Of a stretch of DNA of 64,000 bases, positions 35,844 to 48,156 are shown piece by piece. A program made the translations under genes and the position numbers. The stretch's first letter is position 1. Each line of letters starts with the position of its first letter. The notes under the pieces were generated by a model. The model was not told the origin of the DNA and ran no database searches. It saw nothing but the letters and a program-made list of their open reading frames with translations. Source of the DNA: Rhabdornis inornatus (Eukaryota > Chordata > Aves > Passeriformes > Rhabdornithidae); the NCBI GenBank assembly GCA_013397075.1, contig VWZS01002145.1, forward strand, positions 199,519 through 263,518, read 5' to 3'.

Positions 35844-38800
35844 AACCTTGCAAACTTTAACTGGTTCTGCCTTCTCATTTAGTTTCTTCCTCCTCCTCTA
35901 TTTCCAATACAGATTATTTTTTGTCCTTGGAGCTTTGAGTGGTCCCATGTGAACACTCATCCGTTGTTACTGCTGCTTTGCTGACATGAGTGTTGCAGTG
36001 TGCAAAACAGGAGAGTCAGCAATGCTTGGACCTTGATTATGAAAAGACCCTCCCCCTGCTACTTAAAACCTCCCTTGCAAACACTGGAGGGGAGGGGAAA
36101 TGGTGTAGCTGATATATTAATACACGTACAATAACACCAATTGCCTGCAGGAGTAAAAAACCCTGAACACCTAACTTGAGAACAAAATTAATTTCAAAAT
36201 GTAGGTCATATGCTAATACGGCTCCCAGAGTAACCTGTCTAGCACCAGCAAGCATAACACAGGAATTGATTGTGCCTTACTTCTCTTGCTTGTTCTTTTT
36301 GCCTCTTTCTGCATGTTGACAACTAAATTAGCTGTCAGACTCAATGGCCACATTAAAGAGAGGATTTTTTTTATCTAATGATCAATAACAAAATGTTTTG
36401 CATTCTTATGGGTGGGTTGAGAGTATTCCTCCTTCATTACTGGTGAGTGAAGAGAGACAAGTAAGGATTTCTCCCATGATCGCAGTGCTCCTGGTGTGCA
36501 GGCTGTGTTATGTTGCTGTCCCACTTGTCTAGCGCTCTGCAGCAGCTGTGCCCAGATGTTCTGGCCAGGGGGACTGATGAGCTTGGACCTCCTAGCCAAA
36601 AGCTGGTTGTGCTTCATGGCTGCTTCCTGTGCGATGTGAACAGAGTTGGAGCATGTGCAGAGTATGACTCGATTTACATGCTTAGAGTAGACCCAGTAAA
36701 GCTGGACATCCTCTTTCCTGCCTGCCCCTCACACTTTGTCTCTGTTGGCTGGCTATTCAGCTCCAATGGGATGGCTTTTCTACTGCTATTGAGGCCCTGT
36801 CTTTATCACATGGTTCAGACCTTTGCAAAGTTCAGGACACTTCAACAAAGGCAGTCACAGATTTAGAGCTGCACAATAAAAACTTAAGAATGTTATATGC
36901 TGACTTGGGTTATTGGACTGTTTATTGCATAATGATATTGTTTAATTCAATACAGAGGGATGTAGAGAAATAGGTGATAGAAAAAGATGCAATACGGGGC
37001 AATGCTAAAAGAAGGAGGCAGAGCTACTCAAGAACAAGCATGCAAATGCAAGAGTGGCATTTGAGAAAAAAAGCCTGGCATCTCAAGACAGAGAGTTGTC
37101 TGGCTCTTTGAACCCCTGGAGCACCTGTTTGGAAAAAGACTGAATATCAGTGTCTGAGCAAACTGAGCTTGCCTATGTTAGTGTCTGCAGGAAATGAGCA
37201 TGTAGGCAGATAATGAACAAATCAGCTCTGCAGGGCTGGGTGCACCTCACAGTGTGCATTAAAATGGGTATTCAGTGATGCCAACCAATATTATAGGAAT
37301 TTATTTTTGTCCTGTTTAACTGTTTAAAAAAATATTTGCAAAATAATGTTTTCTTCTATGACCGTTTTAAAACATTGCCATTTTGCATCAAAAGGCTTAA
37401 GAAAATGTAAGTCAAGCAAGACGTTTTGGACAAGTAAATTTATTTTTCCTTGCCCTTGCTTTTCACTTCAGTAATAAAAATAAGGGGATTTATGCAGAGC
37501 AAGGTCTCTTGGATCTTCCAGCAAACAATCAGTCCATACAGCTGTTAATAGTTGGTTTAGTACTTTAGAATTTGCCTCCTCAAAAAGCTACCACAGATTT
37601 TGCTCTAAAAAGACTGTCAGACTGATCACTGGCTGGGTATGGTCTGACTTTGATGCAAGAGCTGGGACCTGGACCTGGTAAATGAGAGCAGAGGCTGCAC
37701 TGAGTACTTTCAGCCAGTACAGCAAGTGCATCCGAATAACGCATGTTCCCCTGCTGGCACTGGGCTGCAAGCTGCTTGGCTACCTGATATCCCAGGAGCT
37801 GCGGCTCCTGCTGTGTGCATAAAAGTTGGATTTCTTGGCAGACCTGTAGCAGCCCACCTTGATCTCCATGTGTTTAGATCTGGAGTAGTTTGGTATTACT
37901 GCTAGTGTGTCATAGCTGGCACAGTTGTGCTGGTGTAGACACTGCTGAAACCATCAGAATTGAAAAATATTGCCCTGAACAGATATAAGCAAGATCCTTG
38001 GAAAAAGAGCAGAGAAGAGGGTGGTGTAGCTTCCCACAGTCATACCAAGTTTCAGTTAGAGGAAGAACTCCTTAAATTTTGTGGTTCAAGGACCGATAGA
38101 CATTTTGTTGGGCTGTTCCTAGTAAAGGTGAGCATGTGAGCAGAGTGTGAGAGTTCTAGTATTTCATTTTTGCTACTACAAAAAGCCGTAGTTGCTCTTA
38201 ATTTGTGAAAGTGGCTGGATAAGGAGGTTTTGAGAAATGGCTTTGGTTTTGTGCACCCAAATGGCCACCCTTCTGAATAAGCTACTGCCCATTTAAATGA
38301 CTACTCAATTATGGTGGCGCCAGCTTGTCCCATGTTCTTAACAGTGTGCCAGCATTTTTACAATAAACCTTCATTATCTGAATTTTATATTTGTCCATAA
38401 AATCTTGCTCTAGGCAGGTATATGATGTATAAGATAGGAGGAAGGAAAAATGCAAATACCCATTACAAGTTAAGTAGGCATCATGATTTTGAAGAAAATA
38501 TTGTGGCTTGGCCCTACCTAGTGGACTGGAAATAAATGTATGCCTGCTGTTGAGAAGAGCTGGGACCTTTGTTCTCCTAACTGAGTGGGAAGCTGAGGGT
38601 GCTTCACATTGTTGACAACTGGGGGTGGGGTGGTATGATGCTCACATTGGCTGCCCTGGACAGAAGGGCAGCTGGCAATAGTATCCTGCATATTTTGGTG
38701 TGTTAACCCTCAGCTGAACTGTGCTTACCACATCTGCTGTGATACAGCCCTCTGACCAAGTCATTTCATGTCTCCACTGCATTGCCATACCCTCAACTCT

Positions 38801-40500
38801 TGCCTGAGATGACATGACACATTTTCCATCCCCTTTAGCTTCTTTTGTCTTTTCCCTCTGCTTTTATCATTTGTTTTTGACTTTGGTTTTCTTTTTCCAA
38901 AGTAGGCAAAACAAGAATTGTTTTATGATGTTTCTCAGCATCAGAAGAACTCACAAATCAAATATTCAACAAACCAGTTACTAATTCCCACGTACCTCTG
39001 TGTTTCTCTGTAGTTCTCTGCTCTCTTTCTTAGAGGCATGGCTTTATGTGCTAACTCAAGAGAAGGAAGTAATTCAGAACAAGAAGCTCTTTCCCTGGTT
39101 GTCATCTGCTTGACTCTCTTGCCTCTGTCTCAGCTGTCCAGGTGCTTCTGTAGTCTCCTAAACCCAGATTTGACTGGCTCACATCTGTTGAAGGGCCTGC
39201 TTGTTTACAGAACTCTGGTGACATGGAGCCACTAATTTGACTTAAGATAGCCCAAATGAGGTGTAATGACTTGCTCAAAGGAGAGCAGCACAGACAGCAA
39301 ATGACTGTCATAAGGGAAAGACAACTTTCCTTCTCTTCTGTGTTACTTGTTTTTTATAAAGAAAAATTTGAGCAAGATGTATTTTAAAAATCACTCAGTA
39401 TTGTGAGAATACCATGTCATACTTGAGTTTATAATCCTGCCAGTCATGTTTTCAGATTTTTCTGTGCAGTTTAAAAGTGTGTTGTCAGTTTTGCTCACTC
39501 ATTTCTGTGAACATGTAAGTGTTCCCATTTGTGTAAATCAGGCATTTAAATGTCAACCCTCCCAGTACAAGGATGCCTTTGGTTCATCTTCTCTGTGTTG
39601 AGGTAACTCCAGGGGGCTCTGATTATTAAGTAATGGGAATTAGCAAGACAAATGTAAACATTTGTTCAAAGGGATTGTATTTGGAGACCTTAATTAGAGG
39701 GCATGAAGCCATTAAAAAGCCGGCTGGCCTGGGGCTGGTGGGGAGTGCTGGCCTTCACAGCTCTAAGCCTAGCCAGTTTCTCCACTCTCTGCCATTTTAT
39801 TTGTTTTTACAGAGACACAGCTGAAATATTCTGTTTTTTTCACAGTTAAGGCTCGGACCCTTGTTTTCACTTCATACCCAATTGATTACTTTATGCAATG
39901 TTTGGTTTCAGCTATGTCCTAGAAACACATCCATGTGCCTCTTTCTGACACTTAGTCTGGATGGCACTGAGATTTGTGGAGATGCAAATTTCATAAAACT
40001 TTTTGTGTTTGTTTGTTAAAGTTTATGCAGGTAAATAAAGCATGGCCTGCAAAAGCCATGGAAAATTTTAATTGTGTAGGAATAGCACTGAACCTCAGTG
40101 GCTGGCGACTTCTCTATTTTAAAACATACATCCTAAAGAATGTTAAGCAGAATATCTTGCACGCCTGTTTTTTAATTTTAAAAGTCATACATTTTGCAGG
40201 TTGAAAAAACCTAACCCACAAACAACATTATAAAAACCCCTCCCCAAAACCCCTAAATAAATCCCAAATGAAATGAAGAGGAACTCTTTGCTGTTAGTAT
40301 AATACAAATGTCACTTTTGTGGTTAAAAAAGGATGTTTATTGGGCCTAGATGGTCTAGAGTTAGCTTGCTTTGTGTAAGTTTGTGTGGGGCTACGTTTTC
40401 CATCTGTGAGCTCTTGGTTGTCATATCAATTCTTCCCGCCTTGTGTTTTCTTCTGCTTCCTTGTTACAATAATTATATGCAACAAAGGCTACCATTTGGT

Positions 40501-40525
40501 TATTTAATTTATTTAATTTATTTAA
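40501..40525 (+). repeat. short 9-bp tandem repeat
   Basis: The nonamer tatttaatt is repeated about 2.8 times without error. AT-rich minisatellite-like seed. Confidence 0.85.
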
Positions 40526-42884
40526 GTAAAACACAAAAGTCACTCCTGTTGGGGGTTCCTATGGGATTAAGACTGAATCCTTTGTTAGGGTCTGACCAAT
40601 GAAGCTGTTAGCCTGATCCAAAAACTTTACTATCTGGTACACAGTTGCAAGTCTAAGTGCTGGTGCTGGATAAGGAGGACTGTCTGGGTAGTGATGTTAC
40701 TAACGATGTTATGTGAATGCAGTCCAGGGGCACTGTGTCTAAAACACATAGTGGAATGAATTATAGCACATGACTGAATGGAATGAGTTGGGTAAACCTA
40801 CTCTGATGGCAAAATGACTTCAAATGCAGGCCTTCTTTCTGCTCCAAAAGGCTTCTGCACATCTGGTGCATAGGCTGTGATCCACACCCGTACCCTACAG
40901 AGCCATTCATCCACCTTGTTGCTTGGCGTAAGAGTACTCCCTGCGAAGTTTTCTTTCAGGTGTCCTTGCAGTATCCTGTGTTAGAGATTCATGAGGAAAA
41001 TCCAGCAAGTGCTATTTGAGATTTTCAAATGACAGGCAGATAGCTATTAGCATTAATCCTCTTTCTGTATTCTCCAAAGAGCTCTTTGACAAGGGTGTGT
41101 GCAGGACAGGAAACACTTGACAGGATTCAGCTCCCACTCAAATCCCTACATTAAAAATGAAGAAAGCAGAGACTCTTTCCATCATCATCTCTGGCACTGG
41201 TGCAGACAGCCTGCCCTGGAAGGCAATCTCTCCACCAGGATAAGTGATGGGGGATGTTCTCCAGTATCTGCCTGAAAGGCCACCCAGTAGTTGTGTAGGT
41301 CTGTAAAGCAATAGGCACTGAAAATTTTGGTTAAAGCACGAGCCTGCATCCAAGAGCCCCTGGAACAGCACTGAGATGAGCACTGTGTGGGGTCATGTGA
41401 GCTCTGACAGCCAGCTCTCCCACTTTTCGTCTTCCCTTGCTTGTCTGTGATGGATGAGGTGAAGTGAGGAAGTACTCCTGCCACTGCTAAAAGAAGGGTG
41501 ATCCCCACTCAGTCAGCTGGGCCCCATCAAGCCCCACAGGGTCTACCCAGAGCTGTTGGCTCCCTGAGGAAAAGGGGAAGGGGAACCTCAGGGGAAGGGT
41601 CATCTTAGCTTAGGAGAGGTTCTGCACCTTTGGCCTGAGGGCAGTGTGGGTCAATGTTAGTTCTAGAGAACTGAATAGGTGCTCGTGCTGAGGTTTTGTA
41701 AGTGGCTTCTAAAGAAGCATAGTGAAATTATGTACTTTCTTTAAAATATATATTGCTTATAATCTCTACCTTTTATAGATAGAAAAGGGATGAAGTTGAC
41801 CTTATGGGTTGGTTGTGGTGAAAATAACCAGTGTTTCATGTGCATAACTAAGTGTACTGTGGACATGAGCAACCAGAGGAGTCTGATTGTAGTTCAGCTT
41901 AAGTCAGGGAAGCTACAAATTTTAAATAAAAACAGAATTCATCTCACTATGGTCTTCTTTGAATCCACATTTCCTTGATCCATAGTTGTAGCTGATTTGC
42001 AGTTAGTCAGTGACTTTATAATTCCAGACTTTTCTGCTAAAACCCATCAGCCTTCCCCATGCAGATCTAAGCTTTTTTTTGGGAAGGAAATAATTTAGTT
42101 AATTTGCTGAATAAGTATGTGGTAGAGTTTTGTGGGTAAGCCTAAGGGAGAAGATTAAAATCACAAAACACATTTGAACATCAGCTGGCTGTATGAAATA
42201 CAAGACAATGAAAGTCAAGACAATGGCAACAGCAATTTAATAGTTTTCTTAAAAATCTATAGCATTTTGCTACAAAACTGCATATTGATCAAGGTTTTGA
42301 AACGCCTGTGTGTATAATGAGGTACTATAGCACGTCCTATAGGATGGTAATATAACAAAAACAACCGGAAGAGCACTAGCTTGTAGGAAGTCTGAGGATG
42401 CTCTTCTCTCCTTTGCTGAATAGTGATCAGTCTAGCTATTGCCACATGTGAACTCTTAATATTACATCACCTCAAGGAAGTCTGCACTCAACATTTGCAT
42501 TAAAGAATCATTTTTAAACAAATTCTGGCATTAACCATGTGATAAATCTTGGCTTTCCAAAAGCTTGATTGTTGTCTGCTTCTGACTTCCCCATTGGCAT
42601 TGTATCTCTCTTAGGACACTCAAAGTTACTGAGCAGAGCTTGTGGTTTCTGAAACAAAAATTCGACTACAAAAATGTCACCAGACCATGTAGCTGACTTG
42701 AGCAGGTTTCACTGTCCCTTGCAGAAAATTCCAATCTGAGAAACAAGATTGGAAGAGACAAGAGAGTTCAGGTTCTCCAGGGGAAAGGAATACTGTGGCA
42801 CTACCCTATTCCTAATACTGCACAGGATCTAAAAGAACAAAAAACAAACTAAGCTGAAACTTTTTCTGGATAGAAGCAGCAGAT

Positions 42885-42908
42885 TGAAGTAACATTAATG
42901 TTACTTCA
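42885..42908. repeat. 24-bp perfect palindrome
   Basis: Twelve bases starting TGAAGTAACATT at 42885 are followed directly by their exact reverse complement, ending at 42908 with no spacer. The centre is ATTAAT, so the site presents two overlapping TAAT homeodomain cores in dyad symmetry. It could be a dimer-binding site, an extruding cruciform, or chance; the length is unusual for chance in 64 kb. Confidence 0.9.
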
Positions 42909-45900
42909 TGAAAATTCAGTAGGTGGTTATGACCATGGAGTGGTCGTCAGCATAGGAACAAGGCTGAAGTTTAAAGGTCAAACAGGCAGGTCCCAGGAAC
43001 ATGAAGATTCATCGTGTTTCCATTACATTGCTTTTTGGGTGTACTTCACAAACAGTCATGCAGTCTTATTATTGCAGATGGACACTATATATTCGGCTTT
43101 ACCTTCCTCATATTCATAGACCCTTCTGTGAAATATCTCAATCTCGGCCTCAAGGATCCTACAAAAATCAAAAGCAATTTGTTTGACTGATCTAGGAAAA
43201 TTAGCCCTTCTAAGGAGAGAAATTAACTTCTCCTGCTTATAAAATTAAAAAGGTAAAGGAAATGGGGCTTCAAAGGGCTTTGAGAACAGGGTCTTTTGTA
43301 TTTAGCCTGACTGGGGACAGGTGACTCTCTGACAAACTGGAGGAATTCTTAATGTTATCCTAGTAGATAAGATTTGGATTTGCAATGTTTAGGCCTGTTA
43401 AAACATGAATTGAGGTTGTGACCAAGACTTTTCTTGAAATTTCTAGCAATAACAATGCCTCTCCTTTTATAGGGTCTGTTTAAAGGAGGATGAGGAAAGG
43501 GGAAACAAGCTAAACATTCAGATGCTGTGTGTTTTAATGCTTACAGGTATCTCAAGTTTATCACAAAAAAATCACAGGTAAAATAAAAAACAGCTAGAAG
43601 ACCTGGTTTCATTAACGGATTTCAAAACTACTTCTCCTGTATGTGGTATTGCAATCTCTGTTTTCAAAGCAAGCTCTTAAATCAGATTAGTTCATAGATA
43701 ATGTGACCACCTCTCTAGCCCTCCTGAAATTCAAGGCTGATGGCATCACACTTGATAACAAAGGAGGACTGAAACCTTTCTTAGTTGGGAGGTCCTTTAT
43801 AGAATCTTATAACTTCAGAAAAGGTCATAAGAAACTTTAGGAGCAGGACTGGAGATAAAATAATTTTGCAGTGCTATTGTATTTTACTCTACCCTGTGCT
43901 CAAAATGAGGCAGGTATATTCTACCTGCCTGTGACAGAGAAGCTGAGACAAGGCACAGTCATGTTATTCCTCTCAAGATCACAGTATGGGGACAAACCCC
44001 ATTATTCCTCACCCTGGCCCTCTTGCATTGGCTACTGAACTAAAGGATCTGCTGTGCTTAGCTAAATGATGCTTTTTTGTAAACTACTGATGCAGATAGG
44101 AATCTCTTTGGTGTTTTATCTTGGTTCTCTTGGTGCTTATTGTGGTTTACGCTATCAAGATTCAGAGTGCATGTGAGTGGCATTTTGTAACTGAAAGGTG
44201 TTTTCCATTTGCATTTCCATTTTGTTCATAGCCCTTGAATTAAGTCACCGTGGAAAAAGTCCAAATAATACACCCATTTTTTGGCAAATAAATGTAAAAA
44301 ACTTGATGCCTCAAGCATATTACATGCTTTGCAGGAAATTCCCAGCCTCTTACAACAAAGAGACAGCCAGGCACCGTATCGGCTCTTCAGAGCAGATCAA
44401 AATTGCAGTTACTTGCAGAGTTATGGAGCTGAATGTCAGAACTCGCCTCTTTGAGCACCATTTACATGCACCGCTTTCTAGGGGCCTGGTATCCAAGATG
44501 AGTTCTGTGGCCACTGTTTGTCTTTAAGGGGCATCATTAAGTGAACCACATATCCATGACAATTTCAGAAAGCTAAGAAGAAAAATAGCATGTATTTGTC
44601 AGTTATCGCAAACTGGAGACCCCAAGCATAGAGTATGCTACCAAGGTACTAGTACATATTTCACTTTGTACTGGAATACTTGAATGTGTTTGGGTTGAAT
44701 AAGGTAACTTCCATCTCACAGGAAGGAATTTAGGAGTTGGACACCTGAACTGTTATACAAGGATTATTTGATCTGCTTCTGCATGCATGTGCTGATAAGC
44801 CTAGATGCATTTTGATGAAAAATGGTTTATGTGGGATCAGACTGTAAAGTGGAACTGCCCAAGACAAAGGGCTGAGCCTAGAAGACACATTATTGATAAA
44901 GTTACTTGTGCTGCAGCAGAAGGATGTAAATTACCCAATCCATGCTTTCTTTCCATTACATCAGCTTCTACTGCTTGTTTTTGGCATGGCAGTAAAAAAT
45001 TTGGGGAAACTGGGCTCCCTTACTGAGGCAGTTCAACACACAGCAAAGACTGAGCAGTTTGCATATGTGCAGCCTCACAAGACATTGCTTGTCTCAATTC
45101 TCTTCTCCTGATTTCCCGGTTATTACAGTCTGAAGGGTGGGATTCTGCTTAGGGAGACATGCGGCCTTTGTGGTGTACCAGGACTGACCTCTTCTACACA
45201 GGCTTCAAACAAAATTAGAGTCCATGTCTGAACAGCTCTGATCTTTGGTGAAAAGTATTCAGAGCCAAATCTGGACTTTGCAATTCAAGACTGTAGGACA
45301 GCTTAAAACAATGGTTGTGTTTGCACTGTGACTCATGCTTGGGGTGTGGGTGGGTGACTCCTTAACTGTGACTGAAGAGCAAAGCAAAGCTAACCTCATC
45401 CTTGCATTTCATTCCCAGAGGGCAAAATCCTGTTCAGAAGCTCAGTTAAGCTGATACAAAAGGACCAATGGGCTTCAACTCCTGCCACAGCTGCAGACCC
45501 CACTGCATATTGCCTTGGACCAGTGAGGCTCATCCCCGAACCGCACCTTTGTTTAACATCAGGGAAAAAAAATTGGATAAAGCTGACCAAAGGGAAAACT
45601 TAATTTGCACATTCCATAAATCTCTCAAAACTAACTTCTGTAATTTTTGTTTTCCTCTTATGCCCTCTTGGGTTACTAGAGTAAATTTTTATTGCATTAT
45701 GGGCAGAACAGGTGTCTGGACACTGCAGAATGCAGAATGTATTTTTTTTTCCCCAATCAAACATTTTGTTCAAGGTGGAATGACCTCATTTTGCTCTTCC
45801 TGTTCACCTGAACCACATTTCATGTGGTTGGGCACCGCAGTAGCACATGGTGATGCAGGAGTGTGAGTAACTTCCCCCTCCTTAGGATCTCTGTGCTTTT

Positions 45901-47116
45901 ATTGTGTACTTGGATTACAATTCCTTGCTTCAGTTTACTTTTCCCTGCCAAAACTCTTTGATGGTCCTGGTAAAATTTGGACTTTTAGTAGTTTCTGTAA
46001 TGTAATATGTAATTTTATCAGATTAATGTGGATATCCTATAGAGCCTAATGATGTAAGGGAACTGTGAAAGAGGTGCCAAGTCCAGTGTGTGACCATTAG
46101 TAGCTTTAACGACAGAGTTCGCGGTGGCAACCCTTTGTGAGATTCCTATGTCACTTAGACACAAAACCTCCTGACTCTGACAGTAACTACCTTTGGCTTC
46201 AGCAGAACCAGGACTTACAGTTTAGTTTCATTAAGGAGTTGAGAACTGAATTACTTATATATATCTATATGATCAGAAACTTGCATTTATTGCTCAAGGA
46301 CTTAATTGTGCCATGTGGAAAAAATGCTCAGGAAGGCTGTGAAAAACTTTTCCCTCACTTTTTATTCTCATTTACTTGATAGCCTGTGGAATAATGTCTC
46401 TCAGTTGTCCACCTAGGAATGCCTAAAAGTTTGAGCCTTCTTCTTAGGTTTAAAATTTGCAAAGCATTGTATGGCTCCAAAGTCAGATTTTGCTGTTACT
46501 TAATATTTGTGTGGAGCCATAGGTGATTTGCATGGCCTCTGGCCCAAAGACATTGCATTCTAAATGAAACTCTACAATACAAGGTGCTTAGACAGATAAC
46601 AGCAAGCAAGGAAATGGAGGAAGAATCTACTGGACAGGTTTATGGACTGTTTTGGATACACCATTACACAGCATGTCAAAAACTTTGCATTTCTAAAAGT
46701 AGGGCAGTGATTAGCCTGCTATTATGTGGAACAGCGTTGTGGATTATGGAGCTATAGGAAATAGTCTTAAGGGAGAGGTTGTATGAAGCTTGTGGAAGCA
46801 GATCCATCATAATCAGACTGTGTGCTGCAGAAATAAATATCCTATTTGACTAGAAAGCCTAAGATTTTTTTTTTTCTGTACTGAAATGGGCAGTGTACAG
46901 CTCAGGAGCATTTGAATCTAAAAAGAACATGTGAAGCACCTAATACCTTGGCTTTTCTCTTCTAGTTGCTTTTGGATTTTCTTGTGTAGTTGCTTTTGAT
47001 TTAACCATTAGCTAAATAAAAACTCTGCCTTTTCCTGTTCCACAAGCATCAGATCATACTCAAAATAAGTATTTCTGTAGGTTAAAAAAAATTTGACCAT
47101 TTAATTGTGTATTTTA

Positions 47117-47400
47117 TTATTTATTGTGTTCCTTTTCTAATTCAGAGCTTTTGAAAAATCTGATTTTTGAAAGACTTTTTTTCCTTTGAACTCTTTGCTG
47201 CTTTGCTTTTTTCCCTACATCAGCTTTTTTTCCTACATCAGCTTTAACTTTTAGTAGCAATTGGAAGCATTTCTCCTCCCATGCTTTAGGTCTGATGTCC
47301 TTGATTTCCAACCCCTCAAAATATTTTTCTAGAGGAAACTGCCAGTTTTGTGTTTCTTGCTCAGTTAGAATATCAAGAGTTATCTGTGCTGTGCTGACAC
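47117..47400 (-). CDS. possible terminal coding exon, minus strand, unrecognised
   Basis: A minus-strand open frame of about 95 codons ends at a TAA (47117-47119) and reads like a hydrophilic lysine-rich protein tail. It includes QNWQFPLEKYFEGLEIKDI and ends SELEKEHNK. It contains no methionine, so it could only be a spliced terminal exon; candidate acceptors lie near 47382-47401 but are weak. Two features favour coding. An 18-bp tandem duplication keeps the frame (ADVGKK twice) and its two copies differ by a synonymous GGA/GGG change. A polyadenylation-like AATAAA overlaps the stop. Against it, frames of this length occur by chance and A-rich DNA yields lysine-rich translations anyway. I recognise no family. 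Confidence 0.25.
47207..47242. repeat. 18-bp tandem duplication
   Basis: Two adjacent 18-base units (47207-47224 and 47225-47242) share the core CTACATCAGC and differ at a single C/T position. Within the minus-strand frame the duplication adds exactly six codons and the difference is silent. Confidence 0.85.
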
Positions 47401-48013
47401 TTGGTTGCAAGACAAGATGAGTCTTTTAAATGAGCTCATATTGTTCAATTTTAATGTTTTGTGACTACCTGGAATTGATAAAATATTTTGATAATATAAA
47501 AACTTACCTAAAAACATATGTGTTCTTATTTTATCAAGAATGTATCATGCAGTAATTGTAATCCTGAATACCTACAAAGTATCAGTTTTCAGACAGGCAA
47601 AAAACTTGGGTATTGTTAAACTAAAACAATTGCATTTTTAATCTGAAAAGGTGGTATACATAGAAACAAATCAAAATAATTAATGTTAAAGATACAGCTC
47701 TAACCTGGGATTGACGATGTCCTGGCCAAATTACACTTACAAGCAGGTCCAAAGAGATTTCCTAAAGCACTGAGTATTTTAATTCTCTCACAGATGAGTG
47801 AGTTAACTCCTTCTCTGCTACTGACTCTTATTTGTTCTGACATCTTTTAATATGTCTCTTACTCCAGAGTGCTTAGATGTAGCATGACCTATGATATTCC
47901 CAACAGTCTGACCTCCTAACAAGGGCATAATGCTCTGCAAGTTAAGTAGGAATTCAGGATAGTTTATCTACCTTATTCTCACATCTAGCCAAGGCTTTGA
48001 TTTTTTTTAACAG

Positions 48014-48150
48014 GAAATTCTTCTAGAAGAAGGAATATCTTACCTACCAGTCATGTAAAAATTCAAAACGTGAGAAATTTCCTTCTTTATTTTGATGACA
48101 AAAGCAAAGTTCGTTGCCGATTTGCAATGGCAGCTTTCTGTTACCCCAAA
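48014..48150 (+). CDS. candidate internal coding exon, protein not recognised
   Basis: A 137-bp segment is bounded by a strong acceptor (gattttttttaacag|GA) and a near-consensus donor (CCCAAA|gtaagtatc). Only one frame is open throughout: two leading bases complete a codon begun in the previous exon, then 45 codons run to the donor in phase 0. The peptide starts NSSRRRNILPTSHVKIQNVR and ends CRFAMAAFCYPK, with a basic N-terminal part, an FLLYFDD stretch and two cysteines. I do not recognise the family. It would need an upstream exon ending with one carried base, so it does not follow directly from the exon at 1082-1150. It could be an alternative exon of a gene transcribed from the CpG island, an exon of a different + strand gene, or a pseudo-exon. 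Confidence 0.35.
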
Positions 48151-48156
48151 GTAAGT

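Larger units (their letters stand above)
22969..47110. other. long non-coding stretch, no gene recognised
   Basis: Some 24 kb with no coding exon that I can support and few recognisable repeats. It carries poly-T tracts, a short nonamer repeat at 40501, hairpins at 26985-27017 and 29153-29178, and a 24-bp palindrome at 42885-42908. Reading frames of 100 to 120 codons (for example 34244-34567 minus, 36510-36866 plus, 44198-44527 plus) show no recognisable motif and are within chance expectation. It is most simply intron or intergenic DNA. Confidence 0.45.

Noticed and set aside
44198..44527. 109-codon + strand frame with a balanced composition
   Set aside because: About 15 stop-to-stop frames of this length or longer are expected by chance here; no splice or motif support.
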